Notes under the pieces: generated by a model
Told to the model about the DNA's origin: nothing
Seen by the model: only the letters and a program-made list of their open reading frames with translations
Database searches by the model: none
Source of the DNA: a bacterium
GTDB taxonomy: Bacteria > SZUA-79 > Acidulodesulfobacterales > Acidulodesulfobacteraceae
Assembly: GCA_021795355.1 (NCBI GenBank)
Contig: JAJYPL010000006.1
Location: 1-53,478 of the forward strand
Length of the DNA: 53,478 bases
Direction of reading: 5' to 3'
Shown: one piece after another, positions 27,841 through 36,660 of the stretch
Layout of the letters: each line of letters opens with the position of its first letter
How positions within the stretch are numbered: position 1 is the stretch's first letter
Made by a program: the position numbers and the translations under genes

Positions 27841-28623
27841 TTATTGCTCATTCCACATCTTCCATGTGGCATTACCGGTTTCCCACATCTGGTTAAGCTG
27901 ATTTTTATCCCTCTGTGTATCCATGCACTTCCATAAGCCTTTATGCTTATATGCAAGGAGATTGCCTTCCTTGGCAAGTTTTTCTAAAGGTTGACGTTCA
28001 AAAATAGTCATATCGTTTTTAATATAGTCTATTATTTCCGGTTGCGCTGCGAAAAAACCTCCGTTAATCCATGCATTATCGCCCTTTGGTTTTTCGAGAA
28101 ATTTTATTATTGCGTCGGTATTTTGGTCAATGTCTAAGGAACCGAAGCGCCCTTCCGGCTGAACAGCGGTCATAGTCAATAACTTTTTATGTTTTTTGTG
28201 AAATTTCAGGAGCTTTTCGATATTTACGTCGGATACGCCGTCGCCGTAAGTAAGAAAGAACGGTTTATCGCCTATGTAATTTTTTACCCTTTTTATCCTT
28301 CCGCCGGTTTGGGTGTTTAAGCCGGTATCGACGAGCGTGATTTTCCAAGGTTCGGCTTTGCAGTTATGGACATCTATAGAGTTATCCGCCAAGTTTATTG
28401 TAACGTCGGACTGATATAAAAAATAGTTCGCAAAATATTCCCTTATCATGTTTCCTTTATATCCGAGGCATATAATAAACTCGTTAAAGCCGTAGGAGGA
28501 ATATATTTTCATTATATGCCACAGTATCGGCTTTCCGCCTATTTCTACCATAGGTTTCGGGCGCATTTCGGTTTCTTCCGAGAGCCTGGTTCCGAGTCCG
28601 CCTGCAAGGATTACTACTTTCAT
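27841..28623 (-). CDS. rfbF: Glucose-1-phosphate cytidylyltransferase
   Basis: RfbF joins CTP and glucose-1-phosphate to CDP-glucose. The signature VVILAGGLGTRLSEET, then RPKPMVEIGGKPILWHIM, opens the protein. LTYGDGVSDVNI is the metal-binding segment and EGRFGSLDI is also typical. At 260 residues it has normal length. It is divergent from rfbG, which performs the next step, and both share a 199-base intergenic region. Confidence 0.95.
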   Translation of the reverse strand: MKVVILAGGLGTRLSEETEMRPKPMVEIGGKPILWHIMKIYSSYGFNEFIICLGYKGNMIREYFANYFLYQSDVTINLADNSIDVHNCKAEPWKITLVDTGLNTQTGGRIKRVKNYIGDKPFFLTYGDGVSDVNIEKLLKFHKKHKKLLTMTAVQPEGRFGSLDIDQNTDAIIKFLEKPKGDNAWINGGFFAAQPEIIDYIKNDMTIFERQPLEKLAKEGNLLAYKHKGLWKCMDTQRDKNQLNQMWETGNATWKMWNEQ

Positions 28624-28753
28624 ATGAATTATTATCGGTTATTTTAAGAGTTAAATTAAGCAGTTTTAATAAATCCGGTTAAATAATTTAAATCAAACAT
28701 ACGGCCGTTTAATTTAATAAAAATTTCATAAATTTAAAAATAAAATTAAAAAA

Positions 28754-28777
28754 TTGACGATACTAATATGATATAAT
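28754..28777 (+). promoter_or_regulatory. Extended -10 promoter for rfbG
   Basis: TGATATAAT (TATAAT at 28772-28777) is an extended -10 element about 45 bases before the rfbG start. A TTGACG lies at 28754-28759 but is too close (12 bases) to serve as a normal -35. It lies in the rfbF-rfbG divergent region. Confidence 0.4.
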
Positions 28778-28822
28778 TTTTTTATATTAAAAACAAATTA
28801 TAAAATAAGGCGGATTATATTA

Positions 28823-30052
28823 TTGAACGATATTAAAAACACTTATAACTTTAATAATTTTAACGGTTATTTCAGAAACAAAAAAATATTAATTACCGGA
28901 CACACAGGTTTTAAAGGCTCTTGGCTTTCTATATGGCTTTTAAGGCTTGGCGCCGAAGTCGCAGGCTATGCCTTAGACCCTTATACGCCAGACGATAATT
29001 TCGTTCTTGCGCGCCTGTCTGAAAAGATGACCGATATAAGATGGGATATAAGGGATTTTAATAAATTAAATTCCGCAGTAAATAATTTTAAGCCGGAAAT
29101 AATATTTCATCTTGCGGCTCAGCCGTTAGTCAGGGAGTCTTATAAAATACCTCTTGAAACCATAGAAACTAACGTTACCGGCACCGCAAACGTCCTCGAA
29201 GCTTTCAGGCTGTCTGAAAGCGCAAAAATCCTCATAGTCATAACTTCCGATAAGTGCTACGACAACAAAGAACAGCTTAGCGGATACAAAGAAACGGACC
29301 CTATGGGCGGTTACGACCCTTACAGCGCAAGCAAAGGAGCGGCGGAGTTAATATCTTCGGCTTACCTGAAGTCGTTTTTTAATCCGGAGAATTTTAACGG
29401 CAATAGTATAAGTCGAGGCAAGGCTATGGCAACAGTCAGGGCAGGTAACGTCATAGGCGGCGGAGACTGGGCTAAGGACAGGCTTATACCGGACTGCGTA
29501 AGGGCAATAGAAAAAGATAATCCTGTCGAAGTAAGAAACCCAAATTCGATAAGACCATGGCAGCATGTTTTAGAGCCTCTTTCCGGTTACCTGTTCCTTG
29601 CTTCCAAAATATTAGATAACCCTAAGATTTACTCCGGCGCATGGAATTTCGGACCTTTTCAGGATTCAACTGCAACCGTTAGAGAAGTAGTAGAGAAAGC
29701 AATAAAATATTACGGCAGAGGAGAATGGAAAGACGTTTCTGGGAGAAATGAAGCATGGGGAACTGACGCAGGCGGGTCGGGGGAAAGTTGTGTAGAGGAA
29801 GGCGCTGAAAGCGGGAAAGACGGCAGTAAAAGCGGTGAATCCGAAATGAAATCTCATGCCAAATCCGCCCTCCACGAAGCCAAACTGTTAAGCCTTAACA
29901 TCGACAAAGCTGTAATCGTTCTCGGCTGGAAACCAAGACTTAGTATAGACGAAGCCGTTAAGCTGACCGTTGATTATTATAAACGCTGCCATGATGAAGA
30001 CGTTTACGAATTATGTAATAAACAAATCGAGATGTATGAAGAAAAAATGTAA
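28823..30052 (+). CDS. rfbG: CDP-glucose 4,6-dehydratase with a low-complexity insert
   Basis: RfbG converts CDP-glucose to CDP-4-keto-6-deoxyglucose with bound NAD+. The motifs are ITGHTGFKGSWLS, FHLAAQPLVRESY, the catalytic YDPYSASKG, RAGNVIGGGDWAKDRLIPD and RPWQHVLEPLSGYL. The start appears to be TTG. The protein is 409 residues against about 360 in the family. The excess is a Gly/Ser/Glu/Lys-rich stretch of about 45 residues (around 310-355) inserted before the final LGWKPRLSIDEAVKLT segment. It looks like a flexible surface insertion. Confidence 0.93.
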   Translation: MNDIKNTYNFNNFNGYFRNKKILITGHTGFKGSWLSIWLLRLGAEVAGYALDPYTPDDNFVLARLSEKMTDIRWDIRDFNKLNSAVNNFKPEIIFHLAAQPLVRESYKIPLETIETNVTGTANVLEAFRLSESAKILIVITSDKCYDNKEQLSGYKETDPMGGYDPYSASKGAAELISSAYLKSFFNPENFNGNSISRGKAMATVRAGNVIGGGDWAKDRLIPDCVRAIEKDNPVEVRNPNSIRPWQHVLEPLSGYLFLASKILDNPKIYSGAWNFGPFQDSTATVREVVEKAIKYYGRGEWKDVSGRNEAWGTDAGGSGESCVEEGAESGKDGSKSGESEMKSHAKSALHEAKLLSLNIDKAVIVLGWKPRLSIDEAVKLTVDYYKRCHDEDVYELCNKQIEMYEEKM

Positions 30053-30223
30053 AATAAAAAACGTCAAATTTATTTATCTTAATATATTCGTTTTAATTTT
30101 TTCGGCGTCCCGGATATCTTTGAAAAAACGACTGTTGAAGATATCGTTAATTTTAAATATATAAAATAAATTACATATCTTAAACTACCGTTTAAGTTAT
30201 GTAGAAGTTATAATAAAAATAGT

Positions 30224-30472
30224 ATGGAAAATATAGACCTCATTAACGAGATAAATCCTGTTCATAAATTTCGCGACCCGATTTACGGTTATATATGGCT
30301 TACAGAAAATGAAAAAAATATAATCGATCAAGATATATTTCAAAGATTAAGGCGTATTCACCAGCTTGCTCTAACTAAATACGTATATCCAACTGCCAAA
30401 CATTCTCGTTTTACGCATTCTTTAGGAGTATTGCAGTCGGCTGCCAATTTTATTTACATTATATTAATATAA
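30224..30472 (+). pseudogene. 5' fragment of an HD-domain phosphohydrolase
   Basis: The 82 codons match the start of dGTPase-like HD proteins ([49 protein letters not shown], with the first metal histidine region). The full family is several hundred residues. Here the frame ends 21 residues after HSRFTH and then runs into the 3' end of the opposite-strand ATPase gene. It is a truncated remnant. A small inverted repeat CTTAAAC/GTTTAAG lies at 30179-30196 in front of it. Confidence 0.8.
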
Positions 30473-31738
30473 AAATCCCATGAGCCACAGCGGGATTCTT
30501 TTACCGAATCCTATTGTTATTTCGTCTGCAAGAATATAACTATCGGGAATTCCGGAAATCTGCTTTTCTTTTTTGTTTTTACCGCCAACTTCAAATGTCC
30601 ATCTTCCTTTAATGAGAAAATCGCCGTTTTTCGGAATAGCTATAAGTTCGTTGGCGGAAAAACGGTTATCGGCATAACCGGCATAAGCGTTTATAATCTG
30701 ATTGGCAAAAAATGTTTCCCTCATCGTTCCTTTGTCGGGAGTTAAAGACAAAGCGCCCATCAGATTAGTATTTTCAAGATATAATTTATCCGGCTTAGAA
30801 AGACTTTGATAACCTGTTCCGACCTTTTGCAGCAAAAGCAGAACCCTTGCATCTTTGAGTTTTTCGAGGTAATCGTAAATCGTCGGCCTTGAAATGTCGG
30901 TACTTCTTGCAAGTTCTGTAATATCGGGAATAAAAGGGACGCTTTTGGCTAAAAGGTAAAGAAGTTTCTTTAATTTTGAAATCTGCCTTATTGCAATAGC
31001 AGCGGTAAAAGGAAGATCTGTTTCAAGAGTATTGTTGAGGATCTCGGTCAGCTTTTGTTTATAAAACTCTTTTCCTTCAAAAACGAAAGGGTAGTATCCG
31101 ATATCTAAGTATTCTTTAAAGATGGGAAGAATTTTCATTTCTTTAATATCAAAATCCCCGATTATTTTGGATCCGATTGCAATATGGTTTTTAAGTATAT
31201 CTTCAATACCGAAAGATTTAAAATCAAACCCATATGCAATATTTAGATATTCACGAAAAGAAAGTCCGCAAAGCTGATAAATAATTGCTCTGCGGCTTAA
31301 ATCTCCTTTCTGTTTAGACAGTTGGAGAATGGATGATCCCGAAAATATTATTTGAAGATTAGGAATGTCGTCGTATATAGCCTTTATATGGTTTGACCAA
31401 TCAGAGTATTTGTGAACTTCGTCTATGCATAGAAGTTTTCCGCCGTATTTGGAAAAATATTCTGCAAATTCATATAATGGATTTGCCTCAAAATATGGAT
31501 GGTCTATGCTGATATATAATGCCTTATCGGATATTCCAAATCTCTGCTTAATAATTTGAAGCATTAAAGTAGTCTTCCCCACGCCCCTTGACCCGAGAAT
31601 GCCGATTAATCTTTGAGATAAAGCGTCATTAACAGCACCGTATATATAGCGCCTGTATGAAGGCATGCGATTAAGTCTTTCTTGCTGAATAGAAAAAAAA
31701 GTGTTTAAATCGATATTTCCGCTAATATAATTACTCAT
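30464..31738 (-). CDS. AAA ATPase with DUF4143-type C-terminus (1)
   Basis: The P-loop GSRGVGKTT is at residues 49-57, Walker B is [10 protein letters not shown], and IIFSGSSIL is the sensor segment. A winged-helix region follows ([27 protein letters not shown]), then the C-terminal nuclease-like DUF4143 part ([11 protein letters not shown], then FEVGGKNK). Such proteins are common in accessory regions with toxin-antitoxin genes. Their biochemical role is not settled. At 424 residues it is full length. Confidence 0.85.
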   Translation of the reverse strand: MSNYISGNIDLNTFFSIQQERLNRMPSYRRYIYGAVNDALSQRLIGILGSRGVGKTTLMLQIIKQRFGISDKALYISIDHPYFEANPLYEFAEYFSKYGGKLLCIDEVHKYSDWSNHIKAIYDDIPNLQIIFSGSSILQLSKQKGDLSRRAIIYQLCGLSFREYLNIAYGFDFKSFGIEDILKNHIAIGSKIIGDFDIKEMKILPIFKEYLDIGYYPFVFEGKEFYKQKLTEILNNTLETDLPFTAAIAIRQISKLKKLLYLLAKSVPFIPDITELARSTDISRPTIYDYLEKLKDARVLLLLQKVGTGYQSLSKPDKLYLENTNLMGALSLTPDKGTMRETFFANQIINAYAGYADNRFSANELIAIPKNGDFLIKGRWTFEVGGKNKKEKQISGIPDSYILADEITIGFGKRIPLWLMGFLY

Positions 31739-31907
31739 ATTATATAATTAATGCATATAATTTTTTTGTTTAATAAAATATGATAAATTAATTTTACATT
31801 TATTAAGAATATTTGTAAAGTTTATTTTACATTAAAAATCAGCTTTTTATTTTTTTTATATCCATTCCACTGCTCTATATTAATTATTGTCGCAAAAAAT
31901 AATGTAA

Positions 31908-32040
31908 AATAATGGTGTCCATACGAGATTATTTATTTTCTTACTCACGCCTGCTTAATCATAAGTAGGAAAAAATAAATTGACGGAAAATATTTTTTGC
32001 AAGATTTATTTATTCTCTCACTCCCGTCTGCTTTTGCCGG
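31908..32040 (-). repeat. Two diverged REP-like repeat copies (reverse orientation)
   Basis: AATGGTGTCC followed by TTATTTATTTTCTTACTC and GCCTGC (31908-31963), then GATTTATTTATTCTCTCACT and GTCTGCTTTTGCC (31999-32040), are the reverse complement of the repeat found forward after 40 kb. Both are diverged copies. Confidence 0.65.
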
Positions 32041-32190
32041 TTTTAGTGTATTCGCACAACGGGTGTCCATTTCCGTCCGCATCAAACCAGCTATATATAC
32101 TGTTAAAATATACAGGAATAAATAAGCTATATTTATTTAATTTTTTTGTGTTACCAAGGGATTTTTTTCGATAATAAGTAATTAAATAAC

Positions 32191-32211
32191 GCAAATAATG
32201 GTGTCAGATTT
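32191..32211 (-). repeat. REP-like repeat end (reverse)
   Basis: GCAAATAATGGTGTCAGATTT is the outer end of the repeat, lying just ahead of the frameshifted methyltransferase gene. Its downstream bases (ATATATTTATAATAAGG) resemble those after the copy at 33134. Confidence 0.7.
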
Positions 32212-32243
32212 ACAAGATATATTTATAATAAGGCATATGGATA

Positions 32244-32830
32244 ATGAAATTTAAAGAATCTGCTCTTGCAAATTTTTACTGTAAGGGCGAAGGTCTTGAA
32301 ATAGGCGGTTCGGCTCATAATCAATTTGGATTAAATACAAAAAATGTCGATTTTACTAAAAACTTTACCGCCTTTAAAGAAGAGGAATTAAAACAATGCG
32401 GAGAATATCTGCCTGTAGATATCGAGTCGCCCGGAGACGATATACCTTTTCCGGACGATTCCGTAGATTTTATCGTTAGTTCGCATGTCATAGAACACTT
32501 TCAGGATCCGATAAAAGCGCTTTTAGAGTGGTATAGGCTTGTTAAAAAAGGCGGAATTATATTTATAATCGCCCCTCATAAAGAAAGAACGTTCGACAAA
32601 GACAGACCGCGAACGACTATTGAAGAATTAATAAAAAGGTATTCGGGTAAAATTAAATTTAACGATGATATACACGCACATTATTCCGTCTGGATAACGA
32701 AAGATTTATAGAACTTATAAATTATATGAATTATAACGGAATATTTCCAAATCCGGTTGTCATAGAGACGGTTCAGGACATCGACGATAAAGTAGGCAAC
32801 GGTTTTACGATAGTAATTAGAAAGGTCTAA
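32244..32830 (+). pseudogene. SAM-dependent methyltransferase, one-base frameshift
   Basis: The first 155 codons encode a class I methyltransferase (GLEIGGSAHNQFG, DIPFPDDSVDFIVSSHVIEHF, EWYRLVKKGGIIFIIAP). The frame closes at TAG 32709-32711 after VWITKDL. In the next frame the expected continuation IELINYMNYNGIFPNP and VVIETVQDIDDK runs to TAA at 32828-32830. One missing base near 32708 explains both. It could be a real mutation or a consensus error. Substrate unknown, probably a sugar or glycolipid given the surrounding transferases. Confidence 0.8.
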
Positions 32831-32866
32831 TTAAAAATACAATAATATTTACATAACATATAACAT

Positions 32867-32936
32867 AACGGTGTCAGCTTCAACCCCTTAAACCGTTTTG
32901 ATTTACCGGAATTTGAACTGATAGCCATAAAAAAGT
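32867..32936 (+). pseudogene. C-terminal gene remnant joined to a repeat end
   Basis: The open stretch after the repeat word GGTGTCAG encodes FNPLNRFDLPEFELIAIKK followed by TAA. The pattern looks like a protein C-terminus and has no start codon. The join with the repeat is immediate. Confidence 0.45.
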
Positions 32937-33021
32937 AAATTAAATCCCGATAATTAATTTAAAATAATAGATTTTAACGGTCATTAGTAAAGCCTTATAT
33001 GAGCAGTTATCGAGCAGTAAT

Positions 33022-33050
33022 TTGTTAATAATAATTTTTTATGTTATAAT
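33022..33050 (+). promoter_or_regulatory. Promoter upstream of the GT gene at 33191
   Basis: TTGTTA and a consensus TATAAT with a 17-base spacer, about 140 bases before the glycosyltransferase start. Confidence 0.5.
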
Positions 33051-33190
33051 TTCAATTAGAATGATTTATAAGGTATTACAATTAATGGCCTTGCCCAGAT
33101 TATAGATGAAAAATTTTTGTATAAAATAATGACGTAAATAATGGTGCAGATATATTTGTTATAAGGTGATATAAAAATACAAAATATTCT

Positions 33191-34402
33191 ATGGAAAAAA
33201 AATTATGCATAGGCGCAATTTTTAAAAATGAATATCCTTATATTTTAGAATGGATTGCGTGGCATAAACTATGCGGTTTTGATAGAATTATCATAGCCGA
33301 TAACGGGTCTGACGACGGAACCAGAGAACTTTTACAGGCGCTCGACGATTTAGGCGAAATTAATCTTATATATCAACCGAAAATTTCTGCCGTCAGCACT
33401 TCTCAATATACCGCATACAACAGGATTGTAGATCAGTTTTGTCCGGAATGCTATGCTATTTTATTTATCGATGCCGATGAATTCGTTGAAAACGACGAAG
33501 ACGATTTAGGTTCCGTTTCTAAGACTATTCTTCGTTTATTCGATATTCCGAATGTAGGCGCGATAGGTTTAAACTGGAGGACTTACGGTTCTTCCGGCAA
33601 AACTGTTTACGAAGACGATTACGTCGTTAAAAGGTTTACGTGGCATAAAGACGACGAAAGCGAAGGATGTTCTATAAACAATCATTTGAAAACCGTTTTT
33701 ATTACTAAACTACTGAAAATTTCAAATTACCATTCGCCCCAAATATATAACGGCAATTATATTTATTCAAACGGCGAAAGATTGACATTTTTCGGCGGCG
33801 CGATAGATGATTCTAAACCCTTAGAAACGCATTTAAAAACCGGATTATCTTATAAAATTTGCAAAGGTCCTCTCAGAGTGAATCATTATATTATAAAATC
33901 TCTTCAGGAATATACGGAACGCAAATCTCCAAAGGGACGCGCCGATAAAGTTCCCGCAGATGCGGATTACAACCCGAGAGATATTTCCTATTTTAAAAAT
34001 GCCGACTTTAAAGACAGCAACCGTTTAATTTCCGAAAAAAAACTTTCACTTTTAGACGAAAAAGTAAAATCCCTTAAAGATAAAATAAACACATACGGTT
34101 TTTACGATAAATATATTGGCAATATAGAAACAGTAGATCAATTAGGCTTTTCCGGATGGATAGCAAATTTAAACGGTTCATCTAAAAATCTCAAAATTAA
34201 TGTTTTTGTAAATGAAATATATGTCGGTTATGCTACCCCGTGTTTTTATAGAAAAAATTTTATAAAATACGGCATTAAAAATGACGGAACCGCCGGTTTT
34301 AAATTTTCTTTCCAAACCCCGTTAAAATCTGGCGATGGAGTTTTAGTGCAAGTCCACGGAAGATTATTGCAATTTCCTAATCCAGAATATATTATGCCTT
34401 AA
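33191..34402 (+). CDS. Glycosyltransferase (GT2/GT92-like) with beta-rich C-terminal domain
   Basis: The N-terminal domain has AIFKNEYPYILEWIAWHKLCG, IIIADNGSDDGTREL and the metal-binding FIDADEFV, the pattern of Glyco_tranf_2_4 proteins. NHYIIKSLQEYTERKSPKGRAD is the typical acceptor-side motif. The last 90 residues (GFSGWIANLNGSSKN, and so on) look like an accessory beta-sandwich. At 403 residues it appears intact. It stands alone among gene remnants, so it may serve a surface polymer now partly lost. Confidence 0.85.
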   Translation: MEKKLCIGAIFKNEYPYILEWIAWHKLCGFDRIIIADNGSDDGTRELLQALDDLGEINLIYQPKISAVSTSQYTAYNRIVDQFCPECYAILFIDADEFVENDEDDLGSVSKTILRLFDIPNVGAIGLNWRTYGSSGKTVYEDDYVVKRFTWHKDDESEGCSINNHLKTVFITKLLKISNYHSPQIYNGNYIYSNGERLTFFGGAIDDSKPLETHLKTGLSYKICKGPLRVNHYIIKSLQEYTERKSPKGRADKVPADADYNPRDISYFKNADFKDSNRLISEKKLSLLDEKVKSLKDKINTYGFYDKYIGNIETVDQLGFSGWIANLNGSSKNLKINVFVNEIYVGYATPCFYRKNFIKYGIKNDGTAGFKFSFQTPLKSGDGVLVQVHGRLLQFPNPEYIMP

Positions 34403-34457
34403 ATTACCAAAAATTATTTTTTAATTGAGCCGATTTAATTTTAATTAACGGCGACGA

Positions 34458-34940
34458 TCATTCAGTAGCAGAATTATTATCCAAATATTTTTTCCACATC
34501 CATTCTATTGCATCTTCGAAGTTTTTCGCAAATCTTTCGCCGTCGAATAAAGGAGACTTAAGCGCTCTGCCTCTCAGATTCGTTCTTATATCCAAAAGAG
34601 CATTAATATCTGAGGCGAACTCTTTAGCCTTTTTAACGTAATCCTGTTTATTTTCCGCTATAAATTCAGGCATGCCGATATTATTCAAAATGCTTTCTCC
34701 TACGCGGGATACGTATCTGCCGCCTTTAAGCGTTAAAACGGGCACTCCCATATATACGGCTTCAGCACTGGTAATTCCTCCGTTATAGGGAAACGGATCG
34801 AGAGCCGCGTCTATTTTATTGTAAGAATCTAAAAATTCGTATCTCGGAGAAAAACCTTCTAAAATTAATCTGTTTTTATCTACGCCGCAATCATTAAACT
34901 TTTTAATAAATATTTCCGATAAAGTTTTGTCGTTTAGCTA
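34458..34940 (-). pseudogene. C-terminal remnant of an OGT/SPINDLY-type GlcNAc transferase
   Basis: Reading from about 34940 down to 34458 gives the closing part of a GT41 domain: NRLILEGFSPRYEFLDSYNK, ALDPFPYNGGITSAEAVYMG, VPVLTLKGGRYVSRVGESIL, FAKNFEDAIEWMWKKYL. This is a clear match to the end of TPR-linked O-GlcNAc transferase domains. The usual TPR repeats and most of the catalytic domain are missing, and the cut falls right beside the repeat at 34944. The last 97 codons alone begin with an internal Met and are not a real start. Confidence 0.85.
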
Positions 34941-34943
34941 TTT

Positions 34944-34971
34944 CAAATAATGGTGTCAGACTTATTTATTC
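34944..34971 (-). repeat. REP-like repeat copy at a double gene break
   Basis: CAAATAATGGTGTCAGAC followed by TTATTTATTC. On its left the OGT remnant loses its N-terminal part, and on its right the VapC gene loses its C-terminus. Confidence 0.85.
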
Positions 34972-34975
34972 AACC

Positions 34976-35263
34976 TTAGAGACCGTTTATTTTTGATCTA
35001 TTTTTTAGATATTCAATCCATCGCAGGGCGGCAGTTTCTGCAGATTCTATATCAAGCGAATCGGTTTTGATTTTATGTTCTTTTAAAAATAAATTTAGAA
35101 GTTTAATGTTGGTTTTAAATTGCGGCAGCAGTTCAGCGTAAACTGCCGAGGGAATTTTTAAGTCCTGATTTTCCTCAATGGCCATGTATAAAATATTTTG
35201 GAAATCGGCATCTTCGTCTTTTAAAATACCTATAAGAATGCACGTATCCACGCAAATTCTCAT
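34976..35263 (-). pseudogene. VapC-type PIN toxin, C-terminus cut off
   Basis: PIN-domain features are present: CVDTCILIGILKDE with the first catalytic Asp, and AVYAELLPQF with the conserved Glu. The protein stops at 95 residues after KNRSKINGL. PIN proteins normally continue with an ADFLIGAHA-like segment that carries the third and fourth acidic residues. The break coincides with the repeat at 34944-34971. Probably inactive. It follows its antitoxin gene by 2 bases. Confidence 0.82.
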
Positions 35264-35265
35264 TT

Positions 35266-35487
35266 TTAATTTATTTTTCCTCTTACATCATTTATATAAT
35301 CATCCACCGTTTGCCCGTTTTTAAATCTTCCGCGCCATCTTTTTTTTATTTCTTCTATTGGATTTACTACAAGAACAAACTTGTTGTTTTCTTTAACTAT
35401 ATCCACATGGGAACCGGGATTAATACATAGGTCTTTTCTTATCTCCTGCGGTATTGTAATCTGAAATTTTGCGGTAACCTTAGACAT
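35266..35487 (-). CDS. vapB: AbrB/MazE-fold antitoxin (VapB)
   Basis: The 73-residue protein begins with the swapped-hairpin DNA-binding motif TAKFQITIPQEIRKDLCINPG, and the C-terminal half (RWRGRFKNGQTVDDYINDVRG) would bind the toxin. It is likely functional although its toxin is truncated. An operator/promoter lies directly upstream (35562-35613). Confidence 0.85.
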   Translation of the reverse strand: MSKVTAKFQITIPQEIRKDLCINPGSHVDIVKENNKFVLVVNPIEEIKKRWRGRFKNGQTVDDYINDVRGKIN

Positions 35488-35561
35488 TTATAATACTCCT
35501 AAATTTTGTTTTCTTAAATGAATTATTTTAATTTTCAGTTTTTAATAAAATCAAAAAATAT

Positions 35562-35613
35562 CGGTATGCTAATTCATGTTTAATAGTATACCGCTATAAA
35601 TTATTTGTGTCAA
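35562..35613 (-). promoter_or_regulatory. Promoter and operator of the truncated vapBC
   Basis: On the minus strand TTGACA (35608-35613) and TATACT (35585-35590) are 17 bases apart, near consensus. The inverted repeat CGGTATGCTA (35562-35571) and TAGTATACCG (35584-35593) covers the -10 box, as expected for autoregulation by the antitoxin. Confidence 0.7.
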
Positions 35614-35807
35614 TAATAAGAAGAATAAGAAACATATTTATTTATTCACTTCATATTTTTACGCAAAAAAGACATGCTTTTTAAAACGCGGAAAAACATA
35701 TCGACTAAGTTTGCAGGTTTTTAATAATTGTATAGTTTATTAATTGTTTATTAATTGTTTATTTATTTGCAAATCCATTTAAAAATAGCGCTTAAAAAAC
35801 AATCTAT

Positions 35808-35848
35808 TTGACTTTATATAGACCGTACTATATACTGGTCTATATAAA
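35808..35848 (+). promoter_or_regulatory. Promoter and perfect operator of the Phd-PIN module
   Basis: TTGACT (35808-35813) and TATACT (35831-35836) are 17 bases apart. A perfect 12-base inverted repeat, TTTATATAGACC (35813-35824) and GGTCTATATAAA (35837-35848), brackets the -10 box. This is a textbook site for antitoxin autorepression. Confidence 0.75.
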
Positions 35849-35934
35849 TCGCAATATGATAAATTGAATATAATTAATAAATCTAAATAATAAACATAAT
35901 AAAAACATAATAAAAGAAGCATAAGAGGTGTATA

Positions 35935-36177
35935 ATGAAAATCAAAATAGGGGCGTATGAAGCTAAAACTAAACTTCCTATGATACTGCGCAATGTTAAA
36001 GGCGGACAATCCTATACTATAACCAATAGGGGAGAAGAGGTGGCAGAGTTAACGCCCAGCATTAATATAGGTAAAAAAAACAAAGAGCTTGCCGTTGAAA
36101 AAATAAAGGTTCTCATGCTAAATAATCCCATAAAAGGAGTTAATATAAAAGATATAATTGCAGAGGGAAGGCCGTGA
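35935..36177 (+). CDS. Phd/YefM-family antitoxin
   Basis: The 80-residue protein starts KIGAYEAKTKLPMILRNVKGGQSYTITNRGEEVAELTP, the Phd/YefM DNA-binding fold. A variable C-terminal tail would bind the toxin. A GAGGTG RBS precedes the ATG. It overlaps the PIN gene by 4 bases. Confidence 0.87.
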   Translation: MKIKIGAYEAKTKLPMILRNVKGGQSYTITNRGEEVAELTPSINIGKKNKELAVEKIKVLMLNNPIKGVNIKDIIAEGRP

Positions 36178-36596
36178 AATTTGTGCTCGATAATTCCGTT
36201 ACGATGAGATGGTTTTTCGGAGACGGAAAACCAAATGAAATAAATTATGCGTTAAACGTACTCGAAACCATGAAGAATGCTGCCGCTATAGTGCCTTCTA
36301 TATGGGGACTGGAAGTGTCAAACGTTATAGCAAAGGCGGAATATAAAGGATTGGTAACCGAGGCAAGAAGCGCCGTATTTCTTAAAATGCTAAAAGAGCT
36401 TGATATCGAAGCAGACTTTCAGACGCATTTGCGTTCGCTTGACGATATTCTTAATTTGGCAAGACGATACGGGCTATCATCGTATGACGCTTCTTATCTT
36501 GAACTGGCTTTAAGGGAAAATGTTCCCTTGGCCGCGTTAGACGAAGATTTAATTAAGTCTGCCAAAAAAGCCGGAATTAAAATTTATTGTATTTAA
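36174..36596 (+). CDS. vapC: PIN-domain toxin partner of Phd
   Basis: A likely ribonuclease toxin of 140 residues. The four acidic positions are visible: Asp in VLDNSVTMRWFF, Glu in GLEVSNVI, Asp in LSSYDASYLELA, and Asp in LAALDEDL. The start is GTG within GTGA, overlapping the antitoxin stop, which secures the coupling. It appears intact. Confidence 0.87.
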   Translation: MKFVLDNSVTMRWFFGDGKPNEINYALNVLETMKNAAAIVPSIWGLEVSNVIAKAEYKGLVTEARSAVFLKMLKELDIEADFQTHLRSLDDILNLARRYGLSSYDASYLELALRENVPLAALDEDLIKSAKKAGIKIYCI

Positions 36597-36606
36597 TAAA
36601 ATAATT

Positions 36607-36660
36607 AATAATGGTAATAATGGTAATAATGGTGTGAAATAATGGTGTCAGATTTATTTA
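36607..36660 (-). repeat. REP-like repeat end with 9-bp tandem copies
   Basis: Three tandem copies of AATAATGGT (36607-36633) precede a full repeat end, AAATAATGGTGTCAGATTTA (from 36637). The tandem unit is the repeat's own terminus, which suggests slippage or stepwise addition. The ATG of the next gene lies inside or at the edge of this copy. Confidence 0.75.

Larger units (their letters stand above)
31739..32243. other. 505-base gene-free stretch with reverse-oriented repeats
   Basis: Three reverse-oriented pieces of the accessory-region repeat are present here: 31908-31963, 31999-32040 and 32191-32211. The rest is A+T-rich and shows no gene I can support. Confidence 0.6.
32831..33190. other. 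360-base gap holding a gene tail, repeats and a promoter
   Basis: A repeat end (GGTGTCAG, 32870-32877) is followed directly by a 19-codon tail reading FNPLNRFDLPEFELIAIKK and a stop at about 32936, probably the last residues of a lost methyltransferase or glycosyltransferase. TTGTTA (33022-33027) and TATAAT (33045-33050) are 17 bases apart. A second, shortened repeat end lies at 33134-33150. Confidence 0.55.
35488..35934. other. Intergenic regulatory stretch between vapB and the Phd-PIN module
   Basis: It holds the divergent promoters described separately. A weak reverse repeat-like trace (TTTATTTATTCACTT) lies near 35638. No gene is supported in the remainder. Confidence 0.45.

Noticed and set aside
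34458-34751. A separate 97-residue gene
   Set aside because: The frame continues upstream without a stop to about 34940 with clear GT41 similarity. The Met is internal to a truncated gene.
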